A stretch of 64,000 nucleotides of DNA from Mangrovimicrobium sediminis (GCF_004745945.1 NZ_SRLE01000011.1:62001-126000); one strand, 5' to 3'. Counted from the stretch's first letter, positions 1 to 9,769 are shown. Notes: generated from the sequence alone by a model not told the origin. Made by a program: numbers and translations.

Positions 1-219
<219 letters not shown>

Positions 220-249
220 GTACACTGTCGCTTTCCTGCGCGAGCGCTT

Positions 250-263
250 AAGGAGAGGACATC
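250..263 (+). promoter_or_regulatory. Ribosome binding site and putative ATC start of mreC
   Basis: AAGGAG at 250-255, five bases, then ATC AAG CCT TTA TTC. The spacing is ideal for initiation at the ATC. The site overlaps the in-frame TAA at 249-251, so no longer protein is possible. AUU and AUC starts are rare and normally discriminated against by IF3, so this is either a real non-standard start or a single-base sequence error for ATG. Confidence 0.7.
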
Positions 264-1097
264 AAGCCTTTATTCGTCAAGCAGTCGACCCTGGGCCTGC
301 GCCTCGGCCTGGTCTTGCTGGTCGTCGTCGCCCTGATCGTCGCGGACCTGCATTTCAACGCCATGCGCGGCGCGCGTGCGGCCCTGGAGACCGCCGCCAC
401 GCCGGTTTACTGGGTGGCGGAACTGCCCATGCGCGCGCTGGAATGGAGTCGCGAGCACATGGTCAGCCGCGCCACGCTGCTTGAAGACAACGCCCGCCTC
501 AACCAGGAAAACCTCGTGCTGCAGGGGCGCTCCCAACAGATGGCGTCGCTGCAGGCCGAGAACGTGCGCCTGCGCGCACTGCTCAACTCCTCCGCCATGC
601 TGCGCGACGATGTGCTGGTCGCGGAACTGGTCGGCGTGTCGCCGGACCCGGAACGCCACCAGCTGGTACTCAACAAAGGCAGCCGCGACGGTGTGTTCCT
701 CGGCCAGCCGCTGCTCGATGCGGACGGCCTGCTCGGCCAGATCGTCGAGGTCGCCCCGGGCATGTCGCGGGCGCTGCTGGTCACCGACGCCACCCACTCG
801 ATTCCCGTGCAGGTCAACCGCAACGGCGTGCGCGCCATCGCCGAGGGCACCGGCAGCCTCAGCTCACTGGCCATCTACCACGTCTCCGCGACCACCGACA
901 TCCGCGAGGGCGACCTGCTGGTCACCTCCGGGCTGGGCGGGCGTTTTCCCGCCGGCTACCCGGTGGCGGTGGTGGACAGCGTGCATCGCGACCCGGGCCA
1001 GACCTTCGCCCGGGTCACCGCCACGCCGACCGCGGCGCTGGACCGCAGCCGCCACGTGCTGCTGGTGTTTACCGCGAAACCCGCGGAGGAAGGCTGA
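261..1097 (+). CDS. mreC: MreC, cell-shape-determining protein, with an apparent ATC start
   Basis: Encodes 278 residues: a short cytoplasmic tail, one membrane helix (about residues 13-30), a coiled coil (about 70-110, leucine- and glutamine-rich) and the periplasmic beta-barrel domain. MreC is a periplasmic scaffold of the elongasome. Homologues begin with a K-P-[LI]-F motif. Here that motif follows an ATC codon at 261-263, which lies five bases after a good AAGGAG (250-255). An in-frame TAA at 249-251 rules out any upstream start. The first standard start in frame is TTG at 315, which would remove the conserved N-terminus and half the membrane helix. I therefore place the start at ATC. mreD follows after 3 bases. 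Confidence 0.88.
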   Translation: MKPLFVKQSTLGLRLGLVLLVVVALIVADLHFNAMRGARAALETAATPVYWVAELPMRALEWSREHMVSRATLLEDNARLNQENLVLQGRSQQMASLQAENVRLRALLNSSAMLRDDVLVAELVGVSPDPERHQLVLNKGSRDGVFLGQPLLDADGLLGQIVEVAPGMSRALLVTDATHSIPVQVNRNGVRAIAEGTGSLSSLAIYHVSATTDIREGDLLVTSGLGGRFPAGYPVAVVDSVHRDPGQTFARVTATPTAALDRSRHVLLVFTAKPAEEG

Positions 1098-1100
1098 GCC

Positions 1101-1589
1101 TTGGACGACCAGCGCGCGCATGCCTACTGGGTAATCCTGGCGAGTTTCTTCTTCGCCCTGGTGCTGGCCCTGATACCCCTGCCGCGCTGGCTGCTGCAGG
1201 CGCGCCCGGAGTGGGTGGCGCTGGTGCTTATCTACTGGAGCATGGCCCTGCCGCACCGCGTCGGCCTGGCCACGGCGCTGTGCCTGGGGGTGATCGTCGA
1301 TGTGCTGGAGGGCGCGCTGCTCGGCCAGAACGCCATGGCGCTGGTGGTCCTCGCGCTGCTCTCGCTGATGCTCTACCAGCGTATCCGCGTGTTCAACCTG
1401 TGGCAGCAGGCGGGGGTGATCTTCGTCCTCATCGGCATCCACCAGATGGTCTGCCAGTGGGTGCAGAAACTCGAGGGCCTGGGCGCGCGCTCGCTGGTCT
1501 TCCTGCTGCCCGCGCTGACCAGCGCGCTGCTCTGGCCATTGATCCTGCACAGCCTGCGCCGCGTGCGCCGGGCCTACCGGGTGAGCTGA
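1101..1589 (+). CDS. mreD: MreD, rod-shape-determining membrane protein
   Basis: A 162-residue, very hydrophobic protein with about five membrane helices, matching the size and pattern of MreD. It works in the inner membrane with MreC and MreB in the lateral wall elongation complex. It starts at TTG (1101), three bases after the mreC stop; the protein begins MDDQRAHAYW, as expected for the family. The maf gene begins two bases after its stop, so mreC, mreD and maf are probably cotranscribed. No other start with better context is visible. Confidence 0.9.
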   Translation: MDDQRAHAYWVILASFFFALVLALIPLPRWLLQARPEWVALVLIYWSMALPHRVGLATALCLGVIVDVLEGALLGQNAMALVVLALLSLMLYQRIRVFNLWQQAGVIFVLIGIHQMVCQWVQKLEGLGARSLVFLLPALTSALLWPLILHSLRRVRRAYRVS

Positions 1590-1590
1590 G

Positions 1591-2184
1591 GTGGAACTGA
1601 TCCTGGCCAGTGCCTCGCCGCGGCGCCGCGAACTGCTGGCGCAGATCGGCGTACAGTGCCGCTGTGAACCGGCGGACATCGACGAGACCCAGCTGCCCGA
1701 CGAGGCCGCCGAGGACTACGTGCTGCGCCTGGCTTGTGAAAAGGCCGCGCGCGTCGCCGCGCGCCACCCCGGCGAGGCGGTGGCGGTGCTGGCGGCGGAT
1801 ACCGCGGTGGTGCTCGATGATGACATCCTCGGCAAGCCCGCCTCGCGCGGCGAGGGGCTGGGCATGCTGGCGCGGCTGTCCGGCCGCAGCCACAGTGTTT
1901 TCACCGGAATCTGTTTGTGCACGCCCGACGGCGAACCCCAGGCCGAGGTGGTGGAGACACGGGTCACCTTCACCCAGCTCAACCACCGCCAGTGCGAAGC
2001 CTACCTCGCCACCGATGAGCCCTGGGACAAGGCCGGCGGCTACGCCATCCAGGGCCTGGCTGGCGCCTTCGTCACCGCCATCGACGGCAGCTACAGCAAC
2101 GTGGTCGGCCTGCCGCTGGCCGAGACCTGGCGCCTGCTCAGCGCGGCTGGTATCGCCGGCGGCCTGGAGCCCGCCGGTGAGTGA
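1591..2184 (+). CDS. maf: Maf-family nucleoside triphosphate pyrophosphatase (YhdE type, dTTP/UTP)
   Basis: A 197-residue protein starting at GTG 1591. It opens with the Maf signature LASASPRRREL (residues 4-14) and continues with the conserved ADTAVVLD and KAGGYAIQG blocks. Maf/YhdE proteins hydrolyse dTTP, UTP and some modified nucleotides to monophosphates and are linked to septum control and nucleotide-pool cleaning. The position between mreD and rng is the usual proteobacterial one. The next gene, rng, starts inside its last codons (8-base overlap), suggesting coupled translation. Substrate class is taken from family knowledge. Confidence 0.93.
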   Translation: MELILASASPRRRELLAQIGVQCRCEPADIDETQLPDEAAEDYVLRLACEKAARVAARHPGEAVAVLAADTAVVLDDDILGKPASRGEGLGMLARLSGRSHSVFTGICLCTPDGEPQAEVVETRVTFTQLNHRQCEAYLATDEPWDKAGGYAIQGLAGAFVTAIDGSYSNVVGLPLAETWRLLSAAGIAGGLEPAGE

Positions 2185-3640
2185 GGAGATCCTCGTCAAT
2201 ATCACGCCGATGGAGACCCGCGTCGCCGTGGTCGACAACGGCGCCGCCCAGGAAGTGCTGATCGAGCGCAGCAACAGTCGCGGCATGCTCGGCAATATCT
2301 ATTCGGGCAAGGTGGTGCGCGTGTTGCCCGGGATGCAGGCGGCCTTCGTCGATATCGGCGCCGAGCGCACCAGTTTCATCCACGTCTCCGACCTGCTGCT
2401 GCCGGGCCAGGAGGGGCGCGCGCGCGGTGCGGTGGAAAACTACCTGCGCGAGGGTCAGAAGCTGGTGGTACAGGTGACCAAGGAGCCACTGGGCACCAAG
2501 GGCGCGCGCCTGACGACCGAGCTGTCGGTGTCATCGCGCTACCTCGTCTATATGCCCGGCGGCAATCACGTGGGTGTCTCGCAGCGCATCGACGATGCCG
2601 GCGAGCGCGAGCGATTGCAGGCGCTGCTGGCCGAGGGCCGCACCGCGGAGGACATGGCCGGGGAGGGCGGCTTCATCCTGCGCACCGCGGCGGAGGGCGT
2701 CGGCCTCGAGGAATTGCGCGGCGACCTGCGCTACCTGCAGCGGTTGTGGGCGGCGGTCTCGCGGCGCGCCGCGGCGGCGCGCAAGCCGGAGCTGCTGTAC
2801 GCGGAACTGCCCCTGCACCTGCGCACGGTGCGCGACCTGGTGCGCCCCGGGGTCGAGCGCATCATGGTCGACAGCCGCGAGAACTTCCATGCATTACAGG
2901 AGTTCTGCACCGACTACATGCCCGAGGTGTCGGAGCGCCTGGAGCACTATGCCGGTGAGCGCCCGCTGTTCGACCTGCACGGTATCGAGACCGAGATCCA
3001 GCGCGCCCTGGGGCGCAAGGTGGAATTGAAATCCGGCGGCTACCTGGTGATCGACCAGACCGAGGCGATGAGCACCATCGACGTCAACACCGGCTCCTAT
3101 GTCGGCCGGCGCAACCTCGAGGAGACGATTTTCAAGACCAACCTCGAGGCGGCCACGATGCTTGCGCGCCAGCTGCGCCTGCGCAACCTGGGTGGCATCA
3201 TCATTGTCGACTTCATCGACATGCAGGATGAGGAGCACCGCCGCCAGGTCCAGCGCACGCTGGAAAAGGCCATGGCCCGCGACCCGGCGCGCAACAAGAT
3301 TACCGGGGTGTCCGAGTTGGGGCTGGTGGAGATGACCCGCGAACGCACCCGCGAGAGCCTCAGCCAGTTGCTGTGCGAGGAGTGCCCGGTGTGCAGCGGG
3401 CGCGGCCTGGTAAAAACCGCGGAGACCATCTGCTACGAGATCTTCCGCGAGATCATGCGCGACGCGCGCGCCTACGACACGGACCAGCTGATGGTGCTCG
3501 CGGCGCAGGATGTGATCGACCGCCTGCTCGACGAGGAATCCGCCAATGTGGCCGACCTCGAAGAGTTTATCGGCAAGCGCATCAGCCTGCGGGTGGAGCC
3601 GGATACCCACCCGGAACACTTTGATATCGTCCTGTTCTAA
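2177..3640 (+). CDS. rng: Ribonuclease G
   Basis: A 487-residue endoribonuclease that acts on single-stranded 5'-monophosphate RNA, in 16S rRNA 5' maturation and mRNA decay. The GTG start at 2177 gives MSEEILVNITPMETRV, matching the RNase G N-terminus, and overlaps maf by 8 bases. An S1 RNA-binding domain covers roughly residues 37-125. The catalytic metal-binding aspartates are D302 (in DVNTG) and D345 (in VDFIDM), and the zinc-link cysteines are C403 and C406 (CPVC). It stops after the catalytic domain, so it is RNase G and not RNase E. The frame is open upstream of 2177, but that part is only maf read in another frame. Confidence 0.96.
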   Translation: MSEEILVNITPMETRVAVVDNGAAQEVLIERSNSRGMLGNIYSGKVVRVLPGMQAAFVDIGAERTSFIHVSDLLLPGQEGRARGAVENYLREGQKLVVQVTKEPLGTKGARLTTELSVSSRYLVYMPGGNHVGVSQRIDDAGERERLQALLAEGRTAEDMAGEGGFILRTAAEGVGLEELRGDLRYLQRLWAAVSRRAAAARKPELLYAELPLHLRTVRDLVRPGVERIMVDSRENFHALQEFCTDYMPEVSERLEHYAGERPLFDLHGIETEIQRALGRKVELKSGGYLVIDQTEAMSTIDVNTGSYVGRRNLEETIFKTNLEAATMLARQLRLRNLGGIIIVDFIDMQDEEHRRQVQRTLEKAMARDPARNKITGVSELGLVEMTRERTRESLSQLLCEECPVCSGRGLVKTAETICYEIFREIMRDARAYDTDQLMVLAAQDVIDRLLDEESANVADLEEFIGKRISLRVEPDTHPEHFDIVLF

Positions 3641-3673
3641 ACTGGCCGTGATGACGCGGGTGGAATCCGAGAC

Positions 3674-6600
3674 TTGCAGCAATCCATCTTTCACAGCTTG
3701 AGCCGGGCCCTCTGGGGGCTGGCGATCACGGCGATCATCCTGCTCGCGGTGTACGTCAGTATCGGCCGCCTGCTGACCGGCAATCTCTCCCTGTTCCAGG
3801 ACCAGGTGCTGGCGGCGCTCAACCAGCGCCTGCCGCTGCATGTGGAGGCCGCCAACGTCAGCGGCGACTGGAATTCCTTCACCCCGGAGATCGCCCTGCA
3901 CGATCTACGCATCGCGCCGCCCGGCGCCGGAGACGCGCCCCTGCAGCTGATCGGCGGGCGCATCGGTATCGACGTGCTCGACTCCCTGGCCACCCGCAGC
4001 CTGCAGTTCACTTCCCTGCAACTGGAGGCCCTGCACCTGCGCGCGGAACTCACCGCCGACGGGCGCCTGGTGATTCCCCAGCTCAGTGACGGCGAGGGCG
4101 AGATGGGCGACTGGCTGCGCGAGTTCCTGCTCAATATCGAGTACCTCACGCTGCGCGACAACACCCTGGAACTCGCCCTGCCCAACGGCGAGCGGCGCGA
4201 ACTGGTGCTCGACCTGCACCTGTCGCGCAACGGCAGCAGCCGCGAGCTGGAGGCGACCCTGCGCAGCGACAATGGCACCCGCCTGGCCATTTCCGGCAGC
4301 GGCCTGGGCGACCCGTTCCGGCCGGACTCCTTCGTCGGCGAGGCCTACGCGGATATCCAGTCCGGCCAGATGGAGTCGCTGGCGGCCCTGTTCCCCAACC
4401 CCCCGGTGGCCTGGCCCACGGGGCAGATGAGCGGGCAGCTGTGGGCGCGCTGGGACCGCGGCGAACCGGCCCTGGACCTGGAACTGGCCGCCAGCGGGCT
4501 GTCCGTCGATGCGCGCGACGGCAGCTGGCAGCTGCCCCTGGACGCCCTGTCCGGGCGCGCCGCCCTGCGCCGCGAGCGCCGCCAGTGGACGGTGACCCTG
4601 GACGACCTGCGCGCCAGCCGCGACCAGGTAGTGGCCAGCCTGCCGCGCCTGCAACTGGACGCCTGGGAGCGCTCGCTGCGCGTGCGCGCCGCGGATGTGG
4701 AACTGGCGCCGTGGAGCGCGCTGATGCACGCGGCCTCGCTGCCGGAGCGCTGGCAGTCGGTGTTCGACGCGCTGTCGCCGGCCGGCCGGCTCAGCGCGCT
4801 GGAAATGAATACCGAGCAGCGCGAGACCGGGCGCGACTGGCGCCTGTCCGGCAATTTCCTCGGCCTGGCGGTGGACTCCTGGCGCGGCACCCCGGCGGTG
4901 CGCGGCGCGGACGGTTACTTCGAGCTGTCCGGGGAGGGCGGCACGGTGCTCATCGACAGCCGCGACATCAGCCTCGAATTTCCCACCGTCTACCACGCGC
5001 CGCAGACTTACGCCGAACTGGTCGCCAGCATGTCCATCGACTGGGATGTGGACGACGTGCGCCTGCGCAGCGGGCTGATCACCGCCCGCGGCGAAGAGGG
5101 CACGGTGCGCGCCCTGTTCGGCCTGACCATCCCCCTGCGCGAGCGGGCGACCGGTATCGAGATGGACCTGCTGGTCGGGCTGCGCGACAGCGACCCCGGC
5201 TTTCGCGGCAAGTACGTACCCTACCTGCTCGACGCCGCACTGCTGCGCTGGCTGGAGGGCGCGGTGGGCGAGGGGCGGGTGAACTACGCAGGCTTCATCT
5301 GGCGCGGCAGCCTGAAAATGGACGGCGCGCCCCTGCGCACCGTGCAACTGTTTACCGACCTGGCCCAGACCCGTGTCCAGTACCAGCCGGACTGGCCCGC
5401 GGTGGACGATTTCGACGGCACGCTGATCGTGGACGACACCAACGTCAGCCTGTGGGCGGACAGCGCCCGTCTCTACACTTCCAGTGTGCAGCGCCTGAGC
5501 GCCGAGGGCTGGATGGACGCGGACCACGCCATGCGCCTGGCGGTGGATGGTGAGGTGACCGGCCCCGCCGCGGACGGCTTGCAGGTGGTGCGCAATTCGC
5601 CGCTGCGGCAGCTTACCGGCGGCGCGTTTGACGACTGGAGCGCCGATGGCGAGTTGGCGACACGCCTGCGTCTGGGCCTGAACCTGGCCGATAGCCGCGA
5701 GCCGCCGTTTATCGACCTGCAAGCTCGGGTGCAAACCATGGACGTGGGGATCAACCCGGGCAACCTGCTGGTGGAAAACGTGGCCGGCACCGTGCACTAC
5801 GACTCCGAGCGCGGCTTCCACGCGCGCGACCTGAGCGGCAGCCTGTGGGGGCGTCCGCTACAGGCGGACGTCTCGCAGCATGCGGCGGACGGGGCGGGCG
5901 CGGCCCAGCTGATCGACATCGAGGTGCGCGGTCACGCGGACACCGAGAGCCTGCGCGCCTGGCTGCCGCTGCAGCCGCTGGAACTGGCCAATGGCAGTAC
6001 TGACGTGACGGTGTCGGTACAGCTCGGGCAGGCACAGGCCCCGCTGCTGCAGGTGAGTTCGACCCTGGAGGGGGTGGCGCTGGACCTGCCCCGGCCCTGG
6101 GCCAAGCCCGCCGCCGAAGCGGCGGCATTCACGCTGCGGGTGCCCCTGGGCGAGGGGCGTCGCGAACTCGACCTCGCCCTGGACGATGCCCTGCAACTGC
6201 GCCTGGGCCTGGACGAACAGGCGGTGTACGGCGCCACCCTGGGCCTGGCCGAACCGCCGCCGGCGCTGCGTGCGGGCCGGGTGCGCGTGGCTGGCGAAGC
6301 GGACCTGGTCGATGTGCGCGCCTGGCAGGATTTCGCCGGCCGCTACCTGTGGCAGGCGTCGCCGGGCACTGCCACGGTCGCCGATGCCAGCGCCGATGCC
6401 AACGCTGACACCACTGCCACCGCTGACGATGCTGCAGCCCCCGCGCTGACTCTTGACCTGGAAGACGTCTACGCGCGCCAGCTGCTGTTGTGGGGCAAGT
6501 CCTTCACCGACGTGACCTTCAGCCTCAGCTACGGCGACGCCGGCCTCGACACCCGCTTCGACGCCGCCTGGGGCGGTGGCGAATACCGTGAGCGCCCGGG

Positions 6601-7774
6601 CCAGCCCGCGCTGTTGGCGCTCTCCGCACTCGACCTGGCACTGCTGATGGAGAGGCCCGATGCGCCGGTCCTGGGCGAACCGGCGATAACGGTACAGGCG
6701 GTGGCCGGTGAGTCGCTGCCGGAGCTGGCAGTCACCGAAGTGCAGGCGCAGCGCCTGTTGTGGCATGGCAAGGACGTCGGCCAGTTGCAGTTCCTGCTCG
6801 GCGGCGCCGGCGGCGAATTCGCCGCCAGCGACATCACCGGGTCGCTGGCGGGCCTGCAGCTCACGCCGGAGCAGCCGGCCAAGCTGGTGTGGCGCGACGG
6901 CGGCGAGTCGCGGCTCAACGCGCCGCTGGTGTTCGGGGATTTCGGCGACACCCTGGAACTGTTGGGCTACGCGCGCACCCTGGAAACCAGCGAGGGCCGC
7001 CTGGACCTGGACCTGGCGTGGCCCGGGGCGCCGGACGCCTTTGCGCTGGCGCAGCTCGACGGCAGCATGGCCATCGACGTCGGCGAGGGCAGTTTCCTGC
7101 AGACCCCGGGTGGTACCGGCGCGCTCAAGGTGCTGGAACTGCTCAATCTCGCCGGTGTGCTGCAGGGCCTGAGCCTGTCGCATGTGTTCGAGTCCGGCAT
7201 CACCTTCAACCGCATGGACGGCGAGGTGTATTTCCATCCCGGTAGTATCGAGCTGTCCAGCCTCACCGTATCCGGCAATTCCAGCGCCTTCGCCATGAGC
7301 GGCGTGTCAGACATCGCCACGCGCAGCCTGGACGGCGAACTGGTGGCCACCCTGCCGGTCGCCAACAACCTGCCCTGGGTGGCGGCCCTGGCCGGCGGAC
7401 TGCCGGTAGCGGCGGGGGTGTTCGTGTTCAGCAAGGTGTTCGAGAAACAGGTCAACCGGCTGTCCAGCGGCGTCTACAGTATCGGCGGCACCTGGGAAGC
7501 CCCGGAGTTTGCCTTCGACCGCATGTTCGATGACGAACTGCGCTTGTCCGGCGGCGCAGCGCCGGACCCGAATACGGTGAGGGTGCCGCTGGCCGCGGGC
7601 GGTGGTGACGGGGTTGTGCCGCTACCTGCAGTGCCGGGTTCGCCGGCGGCACCCGACCCCAACGCACCGCTTACCGTGCAGGAAATTCAGGCGGACAGCG
7701 CCGACGCCGCACCGGTGACGGCACCGGCGGCGGACCCGAATCAGCCCGCGGCTTCCGACAACTCGCGCAGGTAG
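3674..7774 (+). CDS. yhdP: YhdP, AsmA-like envelope lipid-transport protein
   Basis: A 1366-residue protein with one N-terminal membrane helix (about 14-32) and a very long periplasmic, beta-rich body ending in an AsmA-like C-terminal module. This is the architecture of YhdP (TIGR02099/DUF3971), one of the AsmA-like bridges implicated in phospholipid movement to the outer membrane. The start is taken at TTG 3674; no ATG or GTG lies in frame nearby. The last 90 residues or so are low-complexity with three D-P-N motifs, resembling the tail of LptA in this window. The 3' end overlaps darP, on the other strand, by 34 bases. Position after rng is typical. Confidence 0.92.
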   Translation: MQQSIFHSLSRALWGLAITAIILLAVYVSIGRLLTGNLSLFQDQVLAALNQRLPLHVEAANVSGDWNSFTPEIALHDLRIAPPGAGDAPLQLIGGRIGIDVLDSLATRSLQFTSLQLEALHLRAELTADGRLVIPQLSDGEGEMGDWLREFLLNIEYLTLRDNTLELALPNGERRELVLDLHLSRNGSSRELEATLRSDNGTRLAISGSGLGDPFRPDSFVGEAYADIQSGQMESLAALFPNPPVAWPTGQMSGQLWARWDRGEPALDLELAASGLSVDARDGSWQLPLDALSGRAALRRERRQWTVTLDDLRASRDQVVASLPRLQLDAWERSLRVRAADVELAPWSALMHAASLPERWQSVFDALSPAGRLSALEMNTEQRETGRDWRLSGNFLGLAVDSWRGTPAVRGADGYFELSGEGGTVLIDSRDISLEFPTVYHAPQTYAELVASMSIDWDVDDVRLRSGLITARGEEGTVRALFGLTIPLRERATGIEMDLLVGLRDSDPGFRGKYVPYLLDAALLRWLEGAVGEGRVNYAGFIWRGSLKMDGAPLRTVQLFTDLAQTRVQYQPDWPAVDDFDGTLIVDDTNVSLWADSARLYTSSVQRLSAEGWMDADHAMRLAVDGEVTGPAADGLQVVRNSPLRQLTGGAFDDWSADGELATRLRLGLNLADSREPPFIDLQARVQTMDVGINPGNLLVENVAGTVHYDSERGFHARDLSGSLWGRPLQADVSQHAADGAGAAQLIDIEVRGHADTESLRAWLPLQPLELANGSTDVTVSVQLGQAQAPLLQVSSTLEGVALDLPRPWAKPAAEAAAFTLRVPLGEGRRELDLALDDALQLRLGLDEQAVYGATLGLAEPPPALRAGRVRVAGEADLVDVRAWQDFAGRYLWQASPGTATVADASADANADTTATADDAAAPALTLDLEDVYARQLLLWGKSFTDVTFSLSYGDAGLDTRFDAAWGGGEYRERPGQPALLALSALDLALLMERPDAPVLGEPAITVQAVAGESLPELAVTEVQAQRLLWHGKDVGQLQFLLGGAGGEFAASDITGSLAGLQLTPEQPAKLVWRDGGESRLNAPLVFGDFGDTLELLGYARTLETSEGRLDLDLAWPGAPDAFALAQLDGSMAIDVGEGSFLQTPGGTGALKVLELLNLAGVLQGLSLSHVFESGITFNRMDGEVYFHPGSIELSSLTVSGNSSAFAMSGVSDIATRSLDGELVATLPVANNLPWVAALAGGLPVAAGVFVFSKVFEKQVNRLSSGVYSIGGTWEAPEFAFDRMFDDELRLSGGAAPDPNTVRVPLAAGGGDGVVPLPAVPGSPAAPDPNAPLTVQEIQADSADAAPVTAPAADPNQPAASDNSRR

Positions 7775-8271
7775 CGGAACAGCTTGCGGCTGGCGGCCGG
7801 CGGCTGCTGGCGCTCGCGTTCCCGCTGGTGCTGCAGCAGCAGGTGGCGCAGCTGCTGGCGGTCCGCCTCGGGATACTTCGCCAGTACCAGTTCCACGCCG
7901 TCCAGACCTGCCCCCAGCGTCTCGTCGCGCAGGCGCTCCAGTGCGTGGAACTTCTCGTTGGCCTTCCGCGCCGGCTGGAACAGGCGGTCCAGCGCTTCCT
8001 CGATGGGCGCCGGGTCGATGTCGCGCATCAGCTTGCCGATGTACTGCAGGTGACGGCGCCGCGCGCTGCGCGAGTTGATGTTGCGGGTTTCGTGGATGGC
8101 GCGCAGCAGGCCCTCGTCCTCCACCGGAATCTGTGCCAGCTGCTTGTTGCTGAGCTCGGTAAGGCGCTCGCCGAGGGCCTGCCTTGCGTGCATCTCCTTT
8201 TTCAGCCGGGTCTTGCTCGGGCCCAGCGCCTCCTCGTCGTAGGCGTCGTCGCTGTCGATTCCGTCACGCAT
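7741..8271 (-). CDS. darP: DarP (YjgA), 50S ribosome-assembly factor
   Basis: A 176-residue, highly charged helical protein of the DUF615 family, with the typical blocks PSKTRLKKEMHA, LPxxQLAQIP-like and LQYIGKLMRDID. DarP associates with late 50S precursors and helps the peptidyl-transferase centre mature. The start at 8271 (MRDGIDSDDA) is preferred over one five codons upstream because it fits the family. It overlaps the mgtE stop by 8 bases, so the two are probably translationally coupled. Its 3' end runs 34 bases into the end of the convergent yhdP. Confidence 0.92.
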   Translation of the reverse strand: MRDGIDSDDAYDEEALGPSKTRLKKEMHARQALGERLTELSNKQLAQIPVEDEGLLRAIHETRNINSRSARRRHLQYIGKLMRDIDPAPIEEALDRLFQPARKANEKFHALERLRDETLGAGLDGVELVLAKYPEADRQQLRHLLLQHQRERERQQPPAASRKLFRYLRELSEAAG

Positions 8272-9616
8272 AGAACACGCTCGCAAGGCCGAGGAAAGAG
8301 GCGAAGCCGACCACGTCAGTCACCGTGGTGAGGATGACGCCGCCGGCCAGGGCCGGGTCGATGTCCGCCCGGGTCAGCAGCAGCGGCAGCGCGGCGCCGG
8401 TGAAGGCGGCGGTAATCAGGTTGATCACCATCGCCGCGGCGATGATCGCGCCGATCGCCCAGTCGTCGAACCACAGGGAGGCGGCGACCGCCACCACCGC
8501 GGCCCACAACAGGCCGTTGAGGGCGCCCATGATCAACTCGCGGTTGAGCAGCCACACCTGGTTGTTGCGCCCGACCTGGCCGATGGCGATACCGCGCACC
8601 AGCACAGTGAGTGTCTGTGTGCCGGCGATGCCGCCCATGGACGAGACGATGGGCATGAGCACCGCCAGGGCCACCACCTTGGCGATGGTGTCCTCGAACA
8701 GGTTGATGGTGGCGGCGGCGATGAACGCGGTGACCAGGTTGATGCCCAGCCAGATGGCGCGCCGCGGCGCCGCCCGCGAGATCGGCGCGAAGGTGTCCTC
8801 GTCCTCGTCGAGGCCGGCCATGGACATGAACGAGTGGTCCGCGTCCTCGCGGATCACGTCGACCACGTCGTCGATGGTGATGCGGCCGAGCAGCCGGCCG
8901 CTCTCGTCGACTACCGGCGCCGACACCCAGTCGTTGCGCTCGAACAGGCGCGCCACTTCGGCATCCTGCATGTCCACCGGGATCGGGTCGATGTCGGTGA
9001 TCATCATCTCGCGCACGCTGGCCGTGGGGTCCGCCACCAGCAGGGTGCGCAACGGCAGCAGGCCGATGAACTGGTCCGAGCGGTTCACCACGATCAGGTT
9101 GTCGGTCATCTTGGGGATTTCCGCGTGGCGGCGCAGGTAGCGCAGCACCACGTCCAGGGTGATGCGCGCGCGGATGGTGATGGTGTCCGTGCTCATCAGG
9201 CCGCCGGCCACGTCCTCCGGGTAGTTCATCACCTGCTCGAGGCGCGCACGGTCCTGGTGGTCCATGGCGTCCAGGACTTCCTGGGTGATGGTGTCCGGCA
9301 GCTGTTGCAGGATGTCGGCGAGGTCGTCGTCCGCCAGGCCCTCGGTGATCGACGCCACCTCGGCGGCATCCATCTGCGACAGGTAGTGGGCCTGCAGTTC
9401 GTAGCCGAGTTCGCCGATCACCTCGCCCTCGACGTCCACGTCGACCATTTTCCACAGTACGTCGCGGAAGCGCGGTGGCGAGGATTCCAGCAGGTGGGCG
9501 ATTTCCGCCGGGGACAGGCCGTTGAGCATGCGCCGGCCGCGGACCATGGCGCCGCTCTCCAGGGCCTCGCTCAGCTTGTCGAGGGTCTCCTGCGATGTGG
9601 GCTTGTTCGGCGACAT
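8264..9616 (-). CDS. mgtE: MgtE-type magnesium transporter/channel
   Basis: 450 residues in the standard MgtE order: an N-terminal helical domain (about 15-135), two CBS domains (about 136-265) that sense cytosolic Mg2+, and five C-terminal membrane helices with the P-I-x-x-x-M-G-G-x-x-G-x-Q motif (seen as PIVSSMGGIAGTQ). It passes Mg2+ into the cell when the cytosolic level is low. The start at 9616 (MSPNKPTSQ) follows an AAGGGA site; an upstream ATG in frame would add 25 basic residues foreign to the family. It follows ptsO on the same strand with a 153-base gap. Confidence 0.95.
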   Translation of the reverse strand: MSPNKPTSQETLDKLSEALESGAMVRGRRMLNGLSPAEIAHLLESSPPRFRDVLWKMVDVDVEGEVIGELGYELQAHYLSQMDAAEVASITEGLADDDLADILQQLPDTITQEVLDAMDHQDRARLEQVMNYPEDVAGGLMSTDTITIRARITLDVVLRYLRRHAEIPKMTDNLIVVNRSDQFIGLLPLRTLLVADPTASVREMMITDIDPIPVDMQDAEVARLFERNDWVSAPVVDESGRLLGRITIDDVVDVIREDADHSFMSMAGLDEDEDTFAPISRAAPRRAIWLGINLVTAFIAAATINLFEDTIAKVVALAVLMPIVSSMGGIAGTQTLTVLVRGIAIGQVGRNNQVWLLNRELIMGALNGLLWAAVVAVAASLWFDDWAIGAIIAAAMVINLITAAFTGAALPLLLTRADIDPALAGGVILTTVTDVVGFASFLGLASVFYA

Positions 9617-9666
9617 GCGGTGCTTCCCTTGGCCAGGTTGATCGGAACGGCGCAGGCGACGATTAT

Positions 9667-9679
9667 GCGGAATTTCCGC
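9667..9679. repeat. Small palindrome upstream of mgtE
   Basis: A perfect 13-base palindrome (gcggaa-t-ttccgc) lies 51 bases upstream of the mgtE start in the ptsO-mgtE gap. About 40 bases further from mgtE (9700-9745) are inverted AGTTAC/TGCGG elements, which could fold as a stem with a bulge. These are the only structured elements in the gap. They could be an operator or an mRNA hairpin separating mgtE from the ptsO operon. No T-tract follows. Confidence 0.35.
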
Positions 9680-9769
9680 GCGGCGCCACAACGCAATTAG
9701 TTACGCTGCGGCAACTGACTGCGCCGCAGTAACTGGTTACGTTGCGCTGTGGGATTTGGTCTTGCGGGT

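Noticed and set aside
315-1097. mreC starting at TTG 315
   Set aside because: It would lose the conserved K-P-L-F N-terminus and half the membrane helix, and has no ribosome binding site.
9616-9691. A longer mgtE starting at 9691
   Set aside because: The extra 25 residues are basic and foreign to MgtE; the ATG at 9616 has a good ribosome binding site.
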